From assembly GCA_023388995.1 (NCBI GenBank), contig JAEWFD010000012.1, forward strand, positions 43,398 through 107,397: DNA of 64,000 bases, given 5' to 3'. Origin of the DNA: Bacillota bacterium. Lineage in GTDB: Bacteria > Bacillota_I > Bacilli_A > Erysipelotrichales > Erysipelotrichaceae. Position 1 is the stretch's first letter, and each line of letters opens with the position of its first letter. The notes below the pieces were generated by a model. The model did not search any database. It was not told the origin of the DNA and saw only the letters and a program-made list of their open reading frames with translations. Below are positions 1 through 8,197 of the stretch, piece by piece. The position numbers and the translations under genes are program-made.

Positions 1-159
1 CACTACCAACTTCGCTTTTCCTTTTGTCAACTTCAGGTTGTATTTACGCTACCGCAGCATTTTTTCACTAAACAACCCTGCTTTTCAGCACCTCCACAGA
101 CAATACGTATAATAAGCTTAATAAAATTCACGTTTATAAAACGATTGCTTGTTTTCGCA

Positions 160-528
160 TTAACTTCCAATTGCTTTCAAAAACCATAGCAGAAGCAGCA
201 GCCAGATCACCACAATCGGAACTGCATAATACCAGCTTTTCGGTTTTCCGTTCACCCACATACCTTCCGCTTCTTTTCTGAATCGAAGAAACGTTTCCTC
301 GGGAATGCACTTTGCAGTCAGCATGATAAGCACAGGCAAGATCAAAATATCATCCAAATACCCCACCACCGGAATAAAGTCCGGAATGAGATCAATCGGA
401 GATAACGCATAGATGACCGTAATGCCTGCCAATACTTTTGCAATAAGCGGTGTCTGATTGCTTCTTAAACACAAGAAAATGGCAGGTATATCTGTTTTTA
501 GCTGCTTCGCTTTTTCTTTTATATTCAT
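160..528 (-). CDS. YkvA-like (DUF1232) small membrane protein
   Basis: A 122-residue protein of the YkvA/DUF1232 family. The conserved core (about residues 33-65) reads as a hydrophobic segment with SPIDLIPDFIPVVGYLDD, the family's signature, and a second long hydrophobic stretch lies near the C-terminus (about 100-118), so it should be a two-pass inner-membrane protein. The function of the family is not established. The frame stays open to 564, but I choose the ATG at 528 because GAGGT lies 4-5 bases upstream of it. It stands alone, convergent with nothing nearby, and is separated from ktrA by a terminator. Confidence 0.8.
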   Translation of the reverse strand: MNIKEKAKQLKTDIPAIFLCLRSNQTPLIAKVLAGITVIYALSPIDLIPDFIPVVGYLDDILILPVLIMLTAKCIPEETFLRFRKEAEGMWVNGKPKSWYYAVPIVVIWLLLLLWFLKAIGS

Positions 529-612
529 AGTTACCTCATTAGAAAAATCTCTGCTTCTTCGCATTATGATACAGCAAATGAGACAATATGGAAATGGCCG
601 GCAGCAATATTA

Positions 613-643
613 TAAAAAAGATCCTGCCTTGCGGGCAAGATCA
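613..643 (-). terminator. Terminator of ktrBA operon
   Basis: GATC-c-TGCC pairs with GGCA-a-GATC (620-642, one mismatch). Reading the minus strand, the hairpin is followed by a six-base T run (614-619). It sits just past the ktrA stop codon. Confidence 0.85.
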
Positions 644-647
644 GCTG

Positions 648-1319
648 TTATTTTTTGGAGATTTCATGATCAAGCCGCTCTAAAACGATTGTTTCCGCAA
701 TCACAAGCAGATGATCTTCTGGTTTTAAAATAAATTCAGGAGCAAATGCTACATCTGTCGTTTTTTCATGAGCACCGCGAATGCCAATGACATTGATGCC
801 GAACTGGCTGCGCAATTCCAATTGCCGCAGTGATTTCCCAACCCATTCTTTGGGAACAATCAACTCAACAATGCTGTACTTGTCGTCAACTGCAACTAAA
901 TCGGAAATATTATAACTCAGTAAGCTTTTCGCTGTACGTTCGCCAATTTCTTTTTCCGGCCGCACCACGCGATCCACACCCATCGTTTCCAAAATTTTCA
1001 TCGCTGTTTTATTCTTGGCTTTCGCAACAATATAAGGAACACCCAATTCTCTTAAATTCAAAACAGCAAGCAGCGTATTTTCCAGATCACTTCCGGTTCC
1101 TATAATTGCAACATCAAATTCCCCGGCACCAATTACCCGCAATTGCTCGATATTGGTCATATCTGCTTGTACTGCCTGCGATACCATTGGGGCAATGCGA
1201 TCCACGCAAGTGATGTCCTGGTCTACTGCCAATACTTCATGTCCATATTCAGATAGCGTTTTAGCGACCGTTGATCCAAAGATACCCAGTCCTAATACGA
1301 GATATTGTTTTTTTGCCAT
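648..1319 (-). CDS. ktrA: KtrA-type potassium channel gating subunit (RCK domains)
   Basis: Cytosolic regulatory ring subunit of the KtrAB potassium uptake system. The 223 residues comprise an RCK_N Rossmann domain, beginning with the dinucleotide-binding GLGIFGSTVA at about residue 10, and a C-terminal RCK_C (TrkA_C) domain from about 140. Family knowledge: RCK_N binds ATP/ADP or NAD(H), and RCK_C often binds cyclic di-AMP in Firmicutes. It starts 8 bases downstream of the ktrB stop with a strong SD (TAGGAGGAAGT before ATG), so the two genes form one transcript in the order ktrB-ktrA, ending at the hairpin at 613-643. Confidence 0.93.
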   Translation of the reverse strand: MAKKQYLVLGLGIFGSTVAKTLSEYGHEVLAVDQDITCVDRIAPMVSQAVQADMTNIEQLRVIGAGEFDVAIIGTGSDLENTLLAVLNLRELGVPYIVAKAKNKTAMKILETMGVDRVVRPEKEIGERTAKSLLSYNISDLVAVDDKYSIVELIVPKEWVGKSLRQLELRSQFGINVIGIRGAHEKTTDVAFAPEFILKPEDHLLVIAETIVLERLDHEISKK

Positions 1320-1327
1320 ACTTCCTC

Positions 1328-2713
1328 CTAGCCAATTTGCACATGATCGTGCGGATATTGGATTTCATTTTTATATATACTGGATCTTTTACTCATTGAT
1401 ACTCCAACTGTCATGACACCTACGCGGCCGATATACATCAATAAAATCATCGCAATCTTTCCGGTTGCATCTAAAGTTGGTGTCAAGTTCAAGGATAAAC
1501 CAACGGTAGCAAGCGCTGAAACAGCTTCAAACCACAGCTCCAGGAATGTTCCTTCTTGGGCGATTACGCAAAACAGCACCATGATAAATAAAAAGCTGAA
1601 ACTCAAGCCCATGATTGCCAAAGCTTTTGCCAAGTTATCTTTGCTGACTTGCTTCTTGAACAAAGTAATGCTGCCTACGCCGCGCAGTTCATTGAAAATA
1701 CCCAGCACCACCAGCCCGAAGGTGGTTGTCTTAACTCCTCCGGCGGTACCTCCCGGTGATCCTCCAATGAACATATATAAGATCATAATCATGGCCGTTG
1801 CCGGATAAATCTTCCCGAAATCAATCGTACTGAATCCCGCCGTTCGCAAGGTTGTGGATTGGAAGAAGGATGCAACGATCTTTTCCCACAACGTGTAGTC
1901 TTTCATAGTGCCCGGATTTTGTGATTCCAGGATAAAAATGAGAATTGTTCCGCTGATCAGCAAAAACAACGTCATAAACAAAACAAATTTTGTATGCAAT
2001 GTCAGCGACTGCAGCATTTTTCGCACGGACAGCTTGTTTCTAAGTCCTTTGCGAACATGATCTGTCACATCAAACCATACCATAAACCCAATTCCTCCCA
2101 GAATAATCAAGGAAGTTGTCGTTGCATTAATCACAATGTTATGCACATACGGCTGCAGGTTGGCAGGACCGATATTATCAAACCCGGCATTCACAAATGC
2201 CGATACCGCTGTAAACAAAGATACAAACAGTCCCTTTTTCAGCCCAAACTCAGGTACAAACTGGGTTGCATAAAGAAGAAAGCCTGTCCCCTCGATAATG
2301 GCAACATATTTCATAATCCTGCGTAAAATAACTCCGACATTTGTCGTTGATGTAAGACTAAGGGCATCTTGCATCAGTCCCCGTTCTGACAGTTTCAGCT
2401 TATGTCCTCTTGATACCATCAAAACCGCCACTATTGTCATGAACCCCAGTCCGCCGATTTGCATCAAAAAGATCAAAACGACTTGTCCAAACCAAGTATA
2501 TTGTTCAGCAACAACAATTGGCGTCAAACCGGTAACGCAAGTATTAGATGTAGCTACAAACAAGTTATTCAAATACCCGGCACTAACACCTCCAACATTG
2601 CTTACCGGCAATTCCAGAAGCAGTGATCCAATCAGGATCACCAGAAAAAAGCTAATCAGAATGGTACGTGTCGCGGGCCATGGTTTTCGCTTCTTCGAAT
2701 GAAACTCTCCCAT
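1328..2713 (-). CDS. ktrB: KtrB/TrkH-type potassium uptake transporter
   Basis: Membrane pore-forming subunit of a Ktr potassium transporter, 461 residues. It has the four-fold M1-P-M2 arrangement of the Trk/Ktr/HKT superfamily, with selectivity-filter-like loops such as NTCVTGLTP (about 57), FVNAGFDN (about 173) and TLRTAGFST (about 291), plus the glycine-rich GGSPGGTAGGVKTTT gate loop in the third repeat. Family knowledge: K+ (often Na+-coupled) uptake controlled by the RCK partner, here encoded immediately downstream. SD is GAGGTG, unusually distant (about 13 bases) from the ATG. Confidence 0.93.
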   Translation of the reverse strand: MGEFHSKKRKPWPATRTILISFFLVILIGSLLLELPVSNVGGVSAGYLNNLFVATSNTCVTGLTPIVVAEQYTWFGQVVLIFLMQIGGLGFMTIVAVLMVSRGHKLKLSERGLMQDALSLTSTTNVGVILRRIMKYVAIIEGTGFLLYATQFVPEFGLKKGLFVSLFTAVSAFVNAGFDNIGPANLQPYVHNIVINATTTSLIILGGIGFMVWFDVTDHVRKGLRNKLSVRKMLQSLTLHTKFVLFMTLFLLISGTILIFILESQNPGTMKDYTLWEKIVASFFQSTTLRTAGFSTIDFGKIYPATAMIMILYMFIGGSPGGTAGGVKTTTFGLVVLGIFNELRGVGSITLFKKQVSKDNLAKALAIMGLSFSFLFIMVLFCVIAQEGTFLELWFEAVSALATVGLSLNLTPTLDATGKIAMILLMYIGRVGVMTVGVSMSKRSSIYKNEIQYPHDHVQIG

Positions 2714-2782
2714 ATATTTTCTTTCACCTCATGCTTATCTCACAGATAAAGCGAGAACTATCATAGCACTTTCAAATTAGAA

Positions 2783-2811
2783 ATGATACTATTTTTACAT
2801 ATTTTTTACAA
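2783..2811 (-). promoter_or_regulatory. Predicted SigA promoter of ktrBA
   Basis: On the minus strand, -35 TTGTAA (2806-2811), 17-base spacer, -10 TATCAT (2783-2788), about 70 bases upstream of ktrB. Confidence 0.5.
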
Positions 2812-2888
2812 ATCTGATAATAACCATATGAAACGTATAAGTAGAATGCGCTTTCCTTGTCTGAAAGTTCTCTTTTTATCCTGCTTTA

Positions 2889-2897
2889 TGGTACAAT
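2889..2897 (+). promoter_or_regulatory. Extended -10 promoter of the radical SAM gene
   Basis: TGGTACAAT is an extended -10 element (TGnTAcaAT). No good -35 is visible. The SD follows within 10 bases, so the predicted 5' leader is very short. Confidence 0.5.
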
Positions 2898-2913
2898 AGG
2901 TACGGAGGATGTT

Positions 2914-3771
2914 ATGCGATCATTCAAACATGTCTACATAGAAATCATTAACAGCTGTCAATTTCATTGTTCTTTTTGTCCAAAAACGAAACGAAAACCG
3001 CAAGTGATGACACAAGAAGAATTTAAACATATTCTTTCCGAGGTACAGCAGCTGACAGATACCATTTATCTGCATGTACTGGGCGAACCTTTGCTGCATC
3101 CGCAATTAGATGCCTTGCTTGCCATTGCCGCTGACTTTCGTCTTTTTGTAAATATCACAACCAATGGCTATTTGCTAAACGCAATGGCACCAATCTTGCT
3201 GAAGCATCATCATATTAAAAAGATCAATATCTCTCTTCATAGTATGGAAGATATTGGGCAAAATGCATATTCTTTGTCACAATATCTAAAGGAAATTACT
3301 TCCTTTGCAGATCAGGCAACCCGCCAAATTCCCACAACCATCATGTATCGCCTGTGGAATACCAATGGTCAGTATGGGGCCATTTTAAACTATCTGCAGG
3401 ACTATTATCAGCCCCAATTCCCATTGCTTCCTGAAGCAAGCCCGCAAAACGGGCATCGTTTGGCATACCGTATTTTCCTGCATCAGCAGCATGCATTCGA
3501 ATGGCCTGTTCAGGCACAGCAAAAACAAGCCGCCTTGCACGATGGCTGCTGTCTTGCTTTAAAGACTCATATTGCGATTTTAGCTGACGGCACTGTTGTT
3601 CCATGCTGTTTGGATAGTGAAGGACAGCTGGCATTAGGCAATATTCATAAGACACCGCTCATCGATCTGCTGCAAACACCCAAAGCAACAGCAATGCGGG
3701 AAGGATTTCAAGCACAAAAAGCTGTCGAAGCACTTTGCCGGCAATGCACCTATAAGCAGCGCTTTGAATAA
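2914..3771 (+). CDS. Radical SAM/SPASM domain protein
   Basis: A 285-residue radical S-adenosylmethionine enzyme. The CxxxCxxC cluster motif (CQFHCSFC, about residues 14-21) binds the SAM-liganding 4Fe-4S cluster, and the following GEP motif (LHVLGEPLLHP) is typical. A C-terminal SPASM-like region carries further cysteines (DGCCLALK, VVPCCLD, CRQC) that should hold an auxiliary cluster. The substrate cannot be told from sequence: SPASM proteins modify peptides or enzymes, but no small precursor peptide is visible nearby. The frame is open from 2857; I choose ATG 2914 because GGAGG sits 6 bases upstream. It is a single-gene unit ending at a strong terminator. Confidence 0.85.
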   Translation: MRSFKHVYIEIINSCQFHCSFCPKTKRKPQVMTQEEFKHILSEVQQLTDTIYLHVLGEPLLHPQLDALLAIAADFRLFVNITTNGYLLNAMAPILLKHHHIKKINISLHSMEDIGQNAYSLSQYLKEITSFADQATRQIPTTIMYRLWNTNGQYGAILNYLQDYYQPQFPLLPEASPQNGHRLAYRIFLHQQHAFEWPVQAQQKQAALHDGCCLALKTHIAILADGTVVPCCLDSEGQLALGNIHKTPLIDLLQTPKATAMREGFQAQKAVEALCRQCTYKQRFE

Positions 3772-3775
3772 TCCG

Positions 3776-3800
3776 GACTTGTTTCAGGCAAGTCTTTTTT
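3776..3800 (+). terminator. Terminator of radical SAM gene
   Basis: GACTTG (3776-3781) pairs with CAAGTC (3789-3794), followed by six T. Confidence 0.9.
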
Positions 3801-3831
3801 CATGAAAACTCCGCTAGCCTGCGCAAACGAT

Positions 3832-3870
3832 AAAAAAAGCCATTTATATCACGGGATAAATAGCTTTTTT
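3832..3870. terminator. Bidirectional terminator
   Basis: GCcATTTAT pairs with ATAAATaGC around a short loop. It is flanked by A runs on the left and T runs on the right, so it can stop transcription from the radical SAM gene and, on the minus strand, from the kinase gene. Confidence 0.7.
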
Positions 3871-3884
3871 TACTATATTTATAG

Positions 3885-4007
3885 AAGAGGGAAAGTAGAT
3901 TTTTATCTACACTTAGACTATACCATTGAAATGTGTTGAGAATGTGAAAATAAGATGAAAATAATTTTATTTTTGAAAATTTTTTACTTTCTACTCAAAA
4001 CCCTCTT
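3885..4007. repeat. Long-range imperfect inverted repeat in intergenic region
   Basis: AAGAGGG (3885-3891) and AGTAGA (3894-3899) pair in order with TCTACT (3990-3995) and CCCTCTT (4001-4007). A perfect small hairpin GTAGAT-TTTT-ATCTAC (3895-3910) overlaps the left arm. No ORF lies between. It may be a structured 3' UTR of the minus-strand kinase gene or a small RNA; no function can be assigned. Confidence 0.4.
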
Positions 4008-4015
4008 TTACACTC

Positions 4016-4939
4016 CTATAATTCTCTGATGATTACTTGTTTTTGGTAGTCCTGAACCGTGTCTAAGCTGCCGACTGCAATTTCATCTCTGGCAACTGCG
4101 GCAGTAGCACATGCGATTGAAAAAGATGCCAATTCTTCGATGGAAGATTCTTCCTGCAAACACTTTACAATGCCCGCCAGCATCGCATCACCGGCACCAA
4201 CCGTATTCACAACAGTTACTTCCAAAGATTCGCAGTATATTGTTTTTTCCTCACTTACGAAAAGTGCTCCATCGGAACCCAGGGAAACAATAAACAAACC
4301 AACTCCTCTGGTAATCCACTCCAAGCAATAGCGTTTAATTTCTTTAATATCTTCAAATTTTACTTGCGCAAGGCGTTCCAGTTCCTGCAAATTTACCTTC
4401 ACTACATCCGGCAGGCTCTCCAGCGCCGGCTTAATCCACGGCATGTCGCAGCTGACCATGACTTTGCCATGCCGATGACGAATAATTGCCATCAACTTCA
4501 CATACACATCGTCTTCCAGTCCCTTTGGTGCCGAGCCCCCCAATACACACCAGTCATTCGCCAAAATATCACGAGACAGGCAGTGCTGCAAAATCATAAA
4601 TTCTTTATCTGTTACATCTGGTCCAAACTCATTGAACTCGGTAATTGTATGGTTGGTTAAATCTCTGAATTTATGGTTGACACGCGTATTCTTTGCAATG
4701 CGAATAAAATGGGTATTCAGTTCGCTGCATGCTTCTACAAGCATATCCCCGTTTTGTCCGCCAACAAAGCCATAGACGGTGGAAGTCGTTCCCAGCTCAT
4801 TTAAAACACGAGCAATATTAATCCCTTTACCGCCGGGAAAATCACTTTTTTCCAATACACGGTTTAGTGCATTGATATCTACTTGATGAATATCATAATA
4901 GCGGTCCAGTGATGGGTTAATTGTAACTGTCTGAATCAT
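4016..4939 (-). CDS. PfkB-family sugar-phosphate kinase (1-phosphofructokinase/tagatose-6-P kinase type)
   Basis: A 307-residue ribokinase-superfamily kinase of the 1-phosphofructokinase/LacC branch. The N-terminal TINPSLDRYY and FPGGKGINIARVL are the PfkB signature 1 region. The C-terminal TVGAGDAMLAG (about 250) carries the catalytic Asp and anion hole of signature 2. The expected reaction is ATP-dependent phosphorylation of a ketohexose monophosphate to the bisphosphate for glycolysis. No fructose PTS or FruR gene adjoins it, so the exact substrate is open. SD GGAG is 7 bases from the ATG; an extended -10 lies at 4960-4968. Confidence 0.85.
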   Translation of the reverse strand: MIQTVTINPSLDRYYDIHQVDINALNRVLEKSDFPGGKGINIARVLNELGTTSTVYGFVGGQNGDMLVEACSELNTHFIRIAKNTRVNHKFRDLTNHTITEFNEFGPDVTDKEFMILQHCLSRDILANDWCVLGGSAPKGLEDDVYVKLMAIIRHRHGKVMVSCDMPWIKPALESLPDVVKVNLQELERLAQVKFEDIKEIKRYCLEWITRGVGLFIVSLGSDGALFVSEEKTIYCESLEVTVVNTVGAGDAMLAGIVKCLQEESSIEELASFSIACATAAVARDEIAVGSLDTVQDYQKQVIIREL

Positions 4940-4959
4940 GTTATGTCTCCTTTTTCTTT

Positions 4960-4968
4960 ATTCTAGCA
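4960..4968 (-). promoter_or_regulatory. Extended -10 promoter of the PfkB kinase gene
   Basis: Minus strand TGCTAGAAT, an extended -10 element 21 bases before the ATG at 4939. No convincing -35. Confidence 0.45.
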
Positions 4969-5055
4969 TTTGTTTCTGCGAATTCCCATATCAAAGTGGC
5001 GTTTTTGTGTTTTTTAGGCAATAGACTTTCTTTGCCACCATTCTATCATGCTTTC

Positions 5056-5529
5056 TTATACTATATTTTTCCGGTACAATCCTGCATGCGCATCAAATAT
5101 GAATTGATTGGCTTCCAATACCTTGATAGAAGGAATATTGATTTTCCCATCTTCGACAGCTGGATCAGCAACAATACAAGTAACATCCGAGTTATCTTCC
5201 AGCACTTGATGACAGATAAGTTCTACAAGCCGTCTTCCGATCCCTTGACCAAGCAGAGAACTTTCTCCGATTGCATAGTCAATTCCATATATTCCTTCAT
5301 CGAGTGGATCATGCGAAACATTCGCATAGTGATAATATTGAACAAAGCCTATCGGGCGGTCATGATGCAAGGCAATAAAATGACGGATAAAAGAATACTC
5401 TTTATAACGGCCATTGATCTCATCCATCCACGCGGAACCTTCCCCAAACCACTTAGCGATATATTCCTGGGCAAGCCACGACTGAACCAATTCAACATCC
5501 TGTTCTTGCAATGTTCGTAATATGTACAT
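5056..5529 (-). CDS. GNAT-family acetyltransferase, AAC(6')-like
   Basis: A 157-residue Gcn5-related N-acetyltransferase. Motif A, the acetyl-CoA pyrophosphate loop, is GQGIGRRLVE (about residues 93-102). The overall pattern (LRTLQEQDVELVQSWL at the start, GIDYAIGESSLLGQGIG, then DPAVEDGKINIPSIKVLEANQF) resembles aminoglycoside 6'-N-acetyltransferases and related chromosomal GNATs. Whether it acts on an antibiotic cannot be decided here. SD GGAGG is 8 bases before the ATG. It lies just downstream of the MATE exporter gene, with a terminator between. Confidence 0.8.
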   Translation of the reverse strand: MYILRTLQEQDVELVQSWLAQEYIAKWFGEGSAWMDEINGRYKEYSFIRHFIALHHDRPIGFVQYYHYANVSHDPLDEGIYGIDYAIGESSLLGQGIGRRLVELICHQVLEDNSDVTCIVADPAVEDGKINIPSIKVLEANQFIFDAHAGLYRKNIV

Positions 5530-5578
5530 GCCTGTTTCCTCCGCAATTGCCTTATTTCATTATTATAGCAAACAATAG

Positions 5579-5613
5579 AAAAAAGTGCCAAATATCCTTT
5601 GATATTTAACACT
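5579..5613 (-). terminator. Terminator of MATE gene
   Basis: AGTG..AAATATC pairs with GATATTT..CACT (5584-5613). On the minus strand the hairpin is followed by a T run (5579-5584). Confidence 0.8.
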
Positions 5614-5632
5614 CTTCAACAAAACATCATGC

Positions 5633-7042
5633 TTATAATTGAATTTTCGTCCAATCCCCTTTGTGAAAGCGCATGTAATTTAAAGTCAGCCGCATACATT
5701 GATCAATGAATAATGCAAACCAAGCCCCAAGCACCTCAAATCCAAAGGTAAAGCAAAGCAAGTAAGTAGATAACGGACGAATTAATGCCGTGGATAACAT
5801 GGCAACTCCCGCTACATACTTCGTATCACCAGCGCCCCGCAGGCATCCTGAAATAACAATTTGCGAGGTTTGGATATGCGTCGTAAACGCAATAATCATC
5901 ATGATCTGTGATCCAACCGCCAGAACATCGGAAGAGCGATCAAACAGTCCAATAATCTGATACCGGCCTAAAATGAAGATCACAAACAAAACCGTGGAAA
6001 TCATAAAGGAAATACGCTGCAAACATTTTCCATAAATCTTAGCGAGATCCGGGCGCTTAGCACCCAAAGATTGCCCCATTAAGGCACTTCCTGCTACTGC
6101 CAATCCATCGCCAAATGCAAATGACAGATTGATCACCTGCATCCCGATTTGATAGGTCGCAAAGGCAACAGTCCCTAATTCCACGACAATGCGGGCATTC
6201 AGGAAAAAACCGATGCGGAAAAATGCTTGTTCTAAAAAAGCACTCCCAGATACCATCGACAAACTTTTCATCGTATCTTTTTGGAAACCCCAATGATCTT
6301 TTTTGGAAACAAACAAGAAGCTGTCTTGATAGCGGGTAATCGAATAGACTGACATAATAAACGCAATAAATAAGCCGATATTTGTTGCAATTGCTGCTCC
6401 GGCAACTCCCAGCCGCGGAAAGCCGAAGTTTCCGCCGATCAATAAATAGTTAAAAACAACATTCACAAGGTTGGCAGTAATATTGGTCCGCATGGATATC
6501 TTGGAATTTCCGACGCCCCGCTGGGCCGCATTAATCGTCATGCTCATTGAGTTAAATACCAAACCGGTACAGATCACCTTAAAATAAGTCGTTGCATCCT
6601 GAATCAAATCCGCTTTGGCTCCAGCCAGCCGCATGATATCTTCCGCAAATATGAATCCCAAAATAGACAGGGTTAAGCTCGCAAACAAACACAGCAAAAT
6701 GGATTGGCGCATGGCAGCATTGGCACGCTCCTGATCCTCTTCACCTTTCCGGCGGGCAATAATCGCAGTAACACCGGCATTCAACGAGAAAATCACAGAT
6801 AATAAAATAAGCCGAGGTTGCCCGGTCAATCCAACCGCAGCAATTGCCGAGGTTCCCAGAACACCCACCATCATCATATCCACAGAGCTGATGACGCTCA
6901 CGAGTGCCGATTCTACAATCGACGGCCACGCAATGCGAAATGCCCTTTCATAGATTTCTTTTGTTGTTGGAATTGGTCCAACGCGTTTTTCTTCAGGGAT
7001 CCATCGATCGATGGACAGCACCTGATGTAGTAACTGTTTCAT
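5633..7042 (-). CDS. MATE-family efflux transporter
   Basis: A 469-residue multidrug and toxin extrusion family protein with about 12 hydrophobic segments in two similar halves (residues about 45-240 and 250-450). The N-terminal half shows the typical AWPSIVESALVSVISSVDMMMVG and an LGTSAIAAVGLTGQP loop; the second half has SGCLRGAGDTKYV. Expected role: Na+- or H+-coupled export of cationic or drug-like compounds across the cytoplasmic membrane; the substrate is not predictable. The frame is open to 7132, but ATG 7042 has GGAGG 7 bases upstream, and the predicted promoter lies within the upstream extension. Confidence 0.9.
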   Translation of the reverse strand: MKQLLHQVLSIDRWIPEEKRVGPIPTTKEIYERAFRIAWPSIVESALVSVISSVDMMMVGVLGTSAIAAVGLTGQPRLILLSVIFSLNAGVTAIIARRKGEEDQERANAAMRQSILLCLFASLTLSILGFIFAEDIMRLAGAKADLIQDATTYFKVICTGLVFNSMSMTINAAQRGVGNSKISMRTNITANLVNVVFNYLLIGGNFGFPRLGVAGAAIATNIGLFIAFIMSVYSITRYQDSFLFVSKKDHWGFQKDTMKSLSMVSGSAFLEQAFFRIGFFLNARIVVELGTVAFATYQIGMQVINLSFAFGDGLAVAGSALMGQSLGAKRPDLAKIYGKCLQRISFMISTVLFVIFILGRYQIIGLFDRSSDVLAVGSQIMMIIAFTTHIQTSQIVISGCLRGAGDTKYVAGVAMLSTALIRPLSTYLLCFTFGFEVLGAWFALFIDQCMRLTLNYMRFHKGDWTKIQL

Positions 7043-7065
7043 CCTTCTTCCTCCATCATTAGGGT

Positions 7066-7094
7066 ATTGTAGTCCTTTTACAAGAAAATTACAA
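7066..7094 (-). promoter_or_regulatory. Predicted SigA promoter of MATE gene
   Basis: Minus strand -35 TTGTAA (7089-7094), 17-base spacer, -10 TACAAT (7066-7071), 24 bases before the chosen ATG. Confidence 0.6.
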
Positions 7095-7137
7095 TTCATA
7101 TTGCCGTTTATTTCGAAACAAAATGTAACCATGCTAT

Positions 7138-7181
7138 AAAAAAAGCATCACTTCATATCCGCAAGCGGATATGAAGTAAAT
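7138..7181 (-). terminator. Terminator overlapping the 3' end of mscS
   Basis: A perfect 12-base-pair stem, CTTCATATCCGC/GCGGATATGAAG (7151-7176), with a two-base loop. It is followed on the minus strand by the stop codon and then a seven-base T run (7138-7144). The stem is the coding sequence of the last codons of the MscS protein. Confidence 0.9.
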
Positions 7182-8182
7182 GCTACTTGAATTTCTTTTT
7201 GATTCAAAATTTGCAGGATTTTAAACTGCAATTCTTCTTGAATTGCTAAGAAGGTATCATAACCCTCATTCGGAATAAAACACTCCACTAAAATTTCGAA
7301 TCCCATGATGGAGATATCTTCCAAATACACACGAACAGACTTAGCAAACACCTTCTCATGCTGCGTCAGAAGAATCCGCATTTCCTGGATACAAGTTTCT
7401 AAAAGTTTCTGAACTGTGGATGGATGCAATTGCAGATGCAGCTGTATTCTTCGCCGTCCGCGCTTGCTCCAATTGGTAATTTGCCCATTTACCAGTTTCG
7501 CATTGGGCATTGTGATCAAAGCATCTTCAAACGTTCGTATTTTCGTAGAACGAATGCTGATGGTTTCCACAATACCTTCGAACTCCGGTGTTTCAATCCA
7601 GTCTGCAATCACAAAAGGTTTGTCAATCACAATCACTATGCAGCCAAAGATCTGGCTTAACACATCCTGTGCAGCCAAGGCAACAGCCAGACCACCTAAT
7701 CCCAGCCCCGCCAGTACACTTTTTACATCATAGCCAATTTCTGATGCTGCCATCATGATGGCAATCATGAGAATGGCGCTTTTAAGGATAGTGTGCAGAA
7801 GGCGGAACAATGTGTTGCTGACCGAACTTCCTAAAAAAGGACGGCCGAGGTTTTTCTGGTGCAACAACGTAACTATATTCATTCCCAGCCAAGCTGCCCA
7901 TGCTATTCCCGTAATTTTGATGATATGCCGGCCCAGCAAAGGCGGCAAATAAACACCAAACAACAAATATCCTAAAAGGAATATCAAGCCCCACTTCAAA
8001 GGCAGCAGCAGTGCTTGCAAGGACCTCGCAAGATCCTCATATTTCCTATGAAACAAACGTGCCAGACCACGCAGAAGAAGTTCCAGCACTTTTCCCCGCA
8101 ATGAAGCCGAAAGACCCAGCAGAACAATTGCTCCGATGATGCGCAAGGAAAACGGACTGAACAGATCTAAAAATTCCTGCAT
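7148..8182 (-). CDS. MscS-family mechanosensitive channel
   Basis: A 344-residue small-conductance mechanosensitive channel family protein. It has four or so predicted membrane segments; the last is the pore helix with the glycine/alanine-packed pattern SVLAGLGLGGLAVALAAQD (about 153-171). Next comes the beta domain with GIVETISIRSTKIRTFEDALITMPNAKL, the family signature, and a C-terminal alpha/beta vestibule domain. Expected role: osmolyte release on hypo-osmotic shock. It starts 15 bases after the peptidase stop with SD GAGG, so it is the third gene of the ogt-pepP-mscS transcript, whose terminator is built into its last codons. Confidence 0.92.
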   Translation of the reverse strand: MQEFLDLFSPFSLRIIGAIVLLGLSASLRGKVLELLLRGLARLFHRKYEDLARSLQALLLPLKWGLIFLLGYLLFGVYLPPLLGRHIIKITGIAWAAWLGMNIVTLLHQKNLGRPFLGSSVSNTLFRLLHTILKSAILMIAIMMAASEIGYDVKSVLAGLGLGGLAVALAAQDVLSQIFGCIVIVIDKPFVIADWIETPEFEGIVETISIRSTKIRTFEDALITMPNAKLVNGQITNWSKRGRRRIQLHLQLHPSTVQKLLETCIQEMRILLTQHEKVFAKSVRVYLEDISIMGFEILVECFIPNEGYDTFLAIQEELQFKILQILNQKEIQVAFTSYPLADMK

Positions 8183-8197
8183 GGCTCACCTCTTTTC

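Noticed and set aside
109..114. TATAAT on the plus strand in the first 160 bases
   Set aside because: It points into the opposite strand of the YkvA-like gene and has no -35, SD or ORF behind it. I see no gene in 1-159; one may end or begin outside the window.
3341..3655. A 104-codon minus-strand ORF inside the radical SAM gene
   Set aside because: Antisense shadow of a gene with clear cluster-binding motifs; no SD.
5056..5529. Calling the GNAT gene an aminoglycoside resistance gene
   Set aside because: Similarity in pattern only. Many chromosomal GNATs share it, and there is no mobile element or resistance context.
5349..5612. An 87-codon minus-strand ORF overlapping the GNAT gene
   Set aside because: It is a frame shadow: no SD, and the GNAT frame holds a recognisable acetyl-CoA motif and strong SD.
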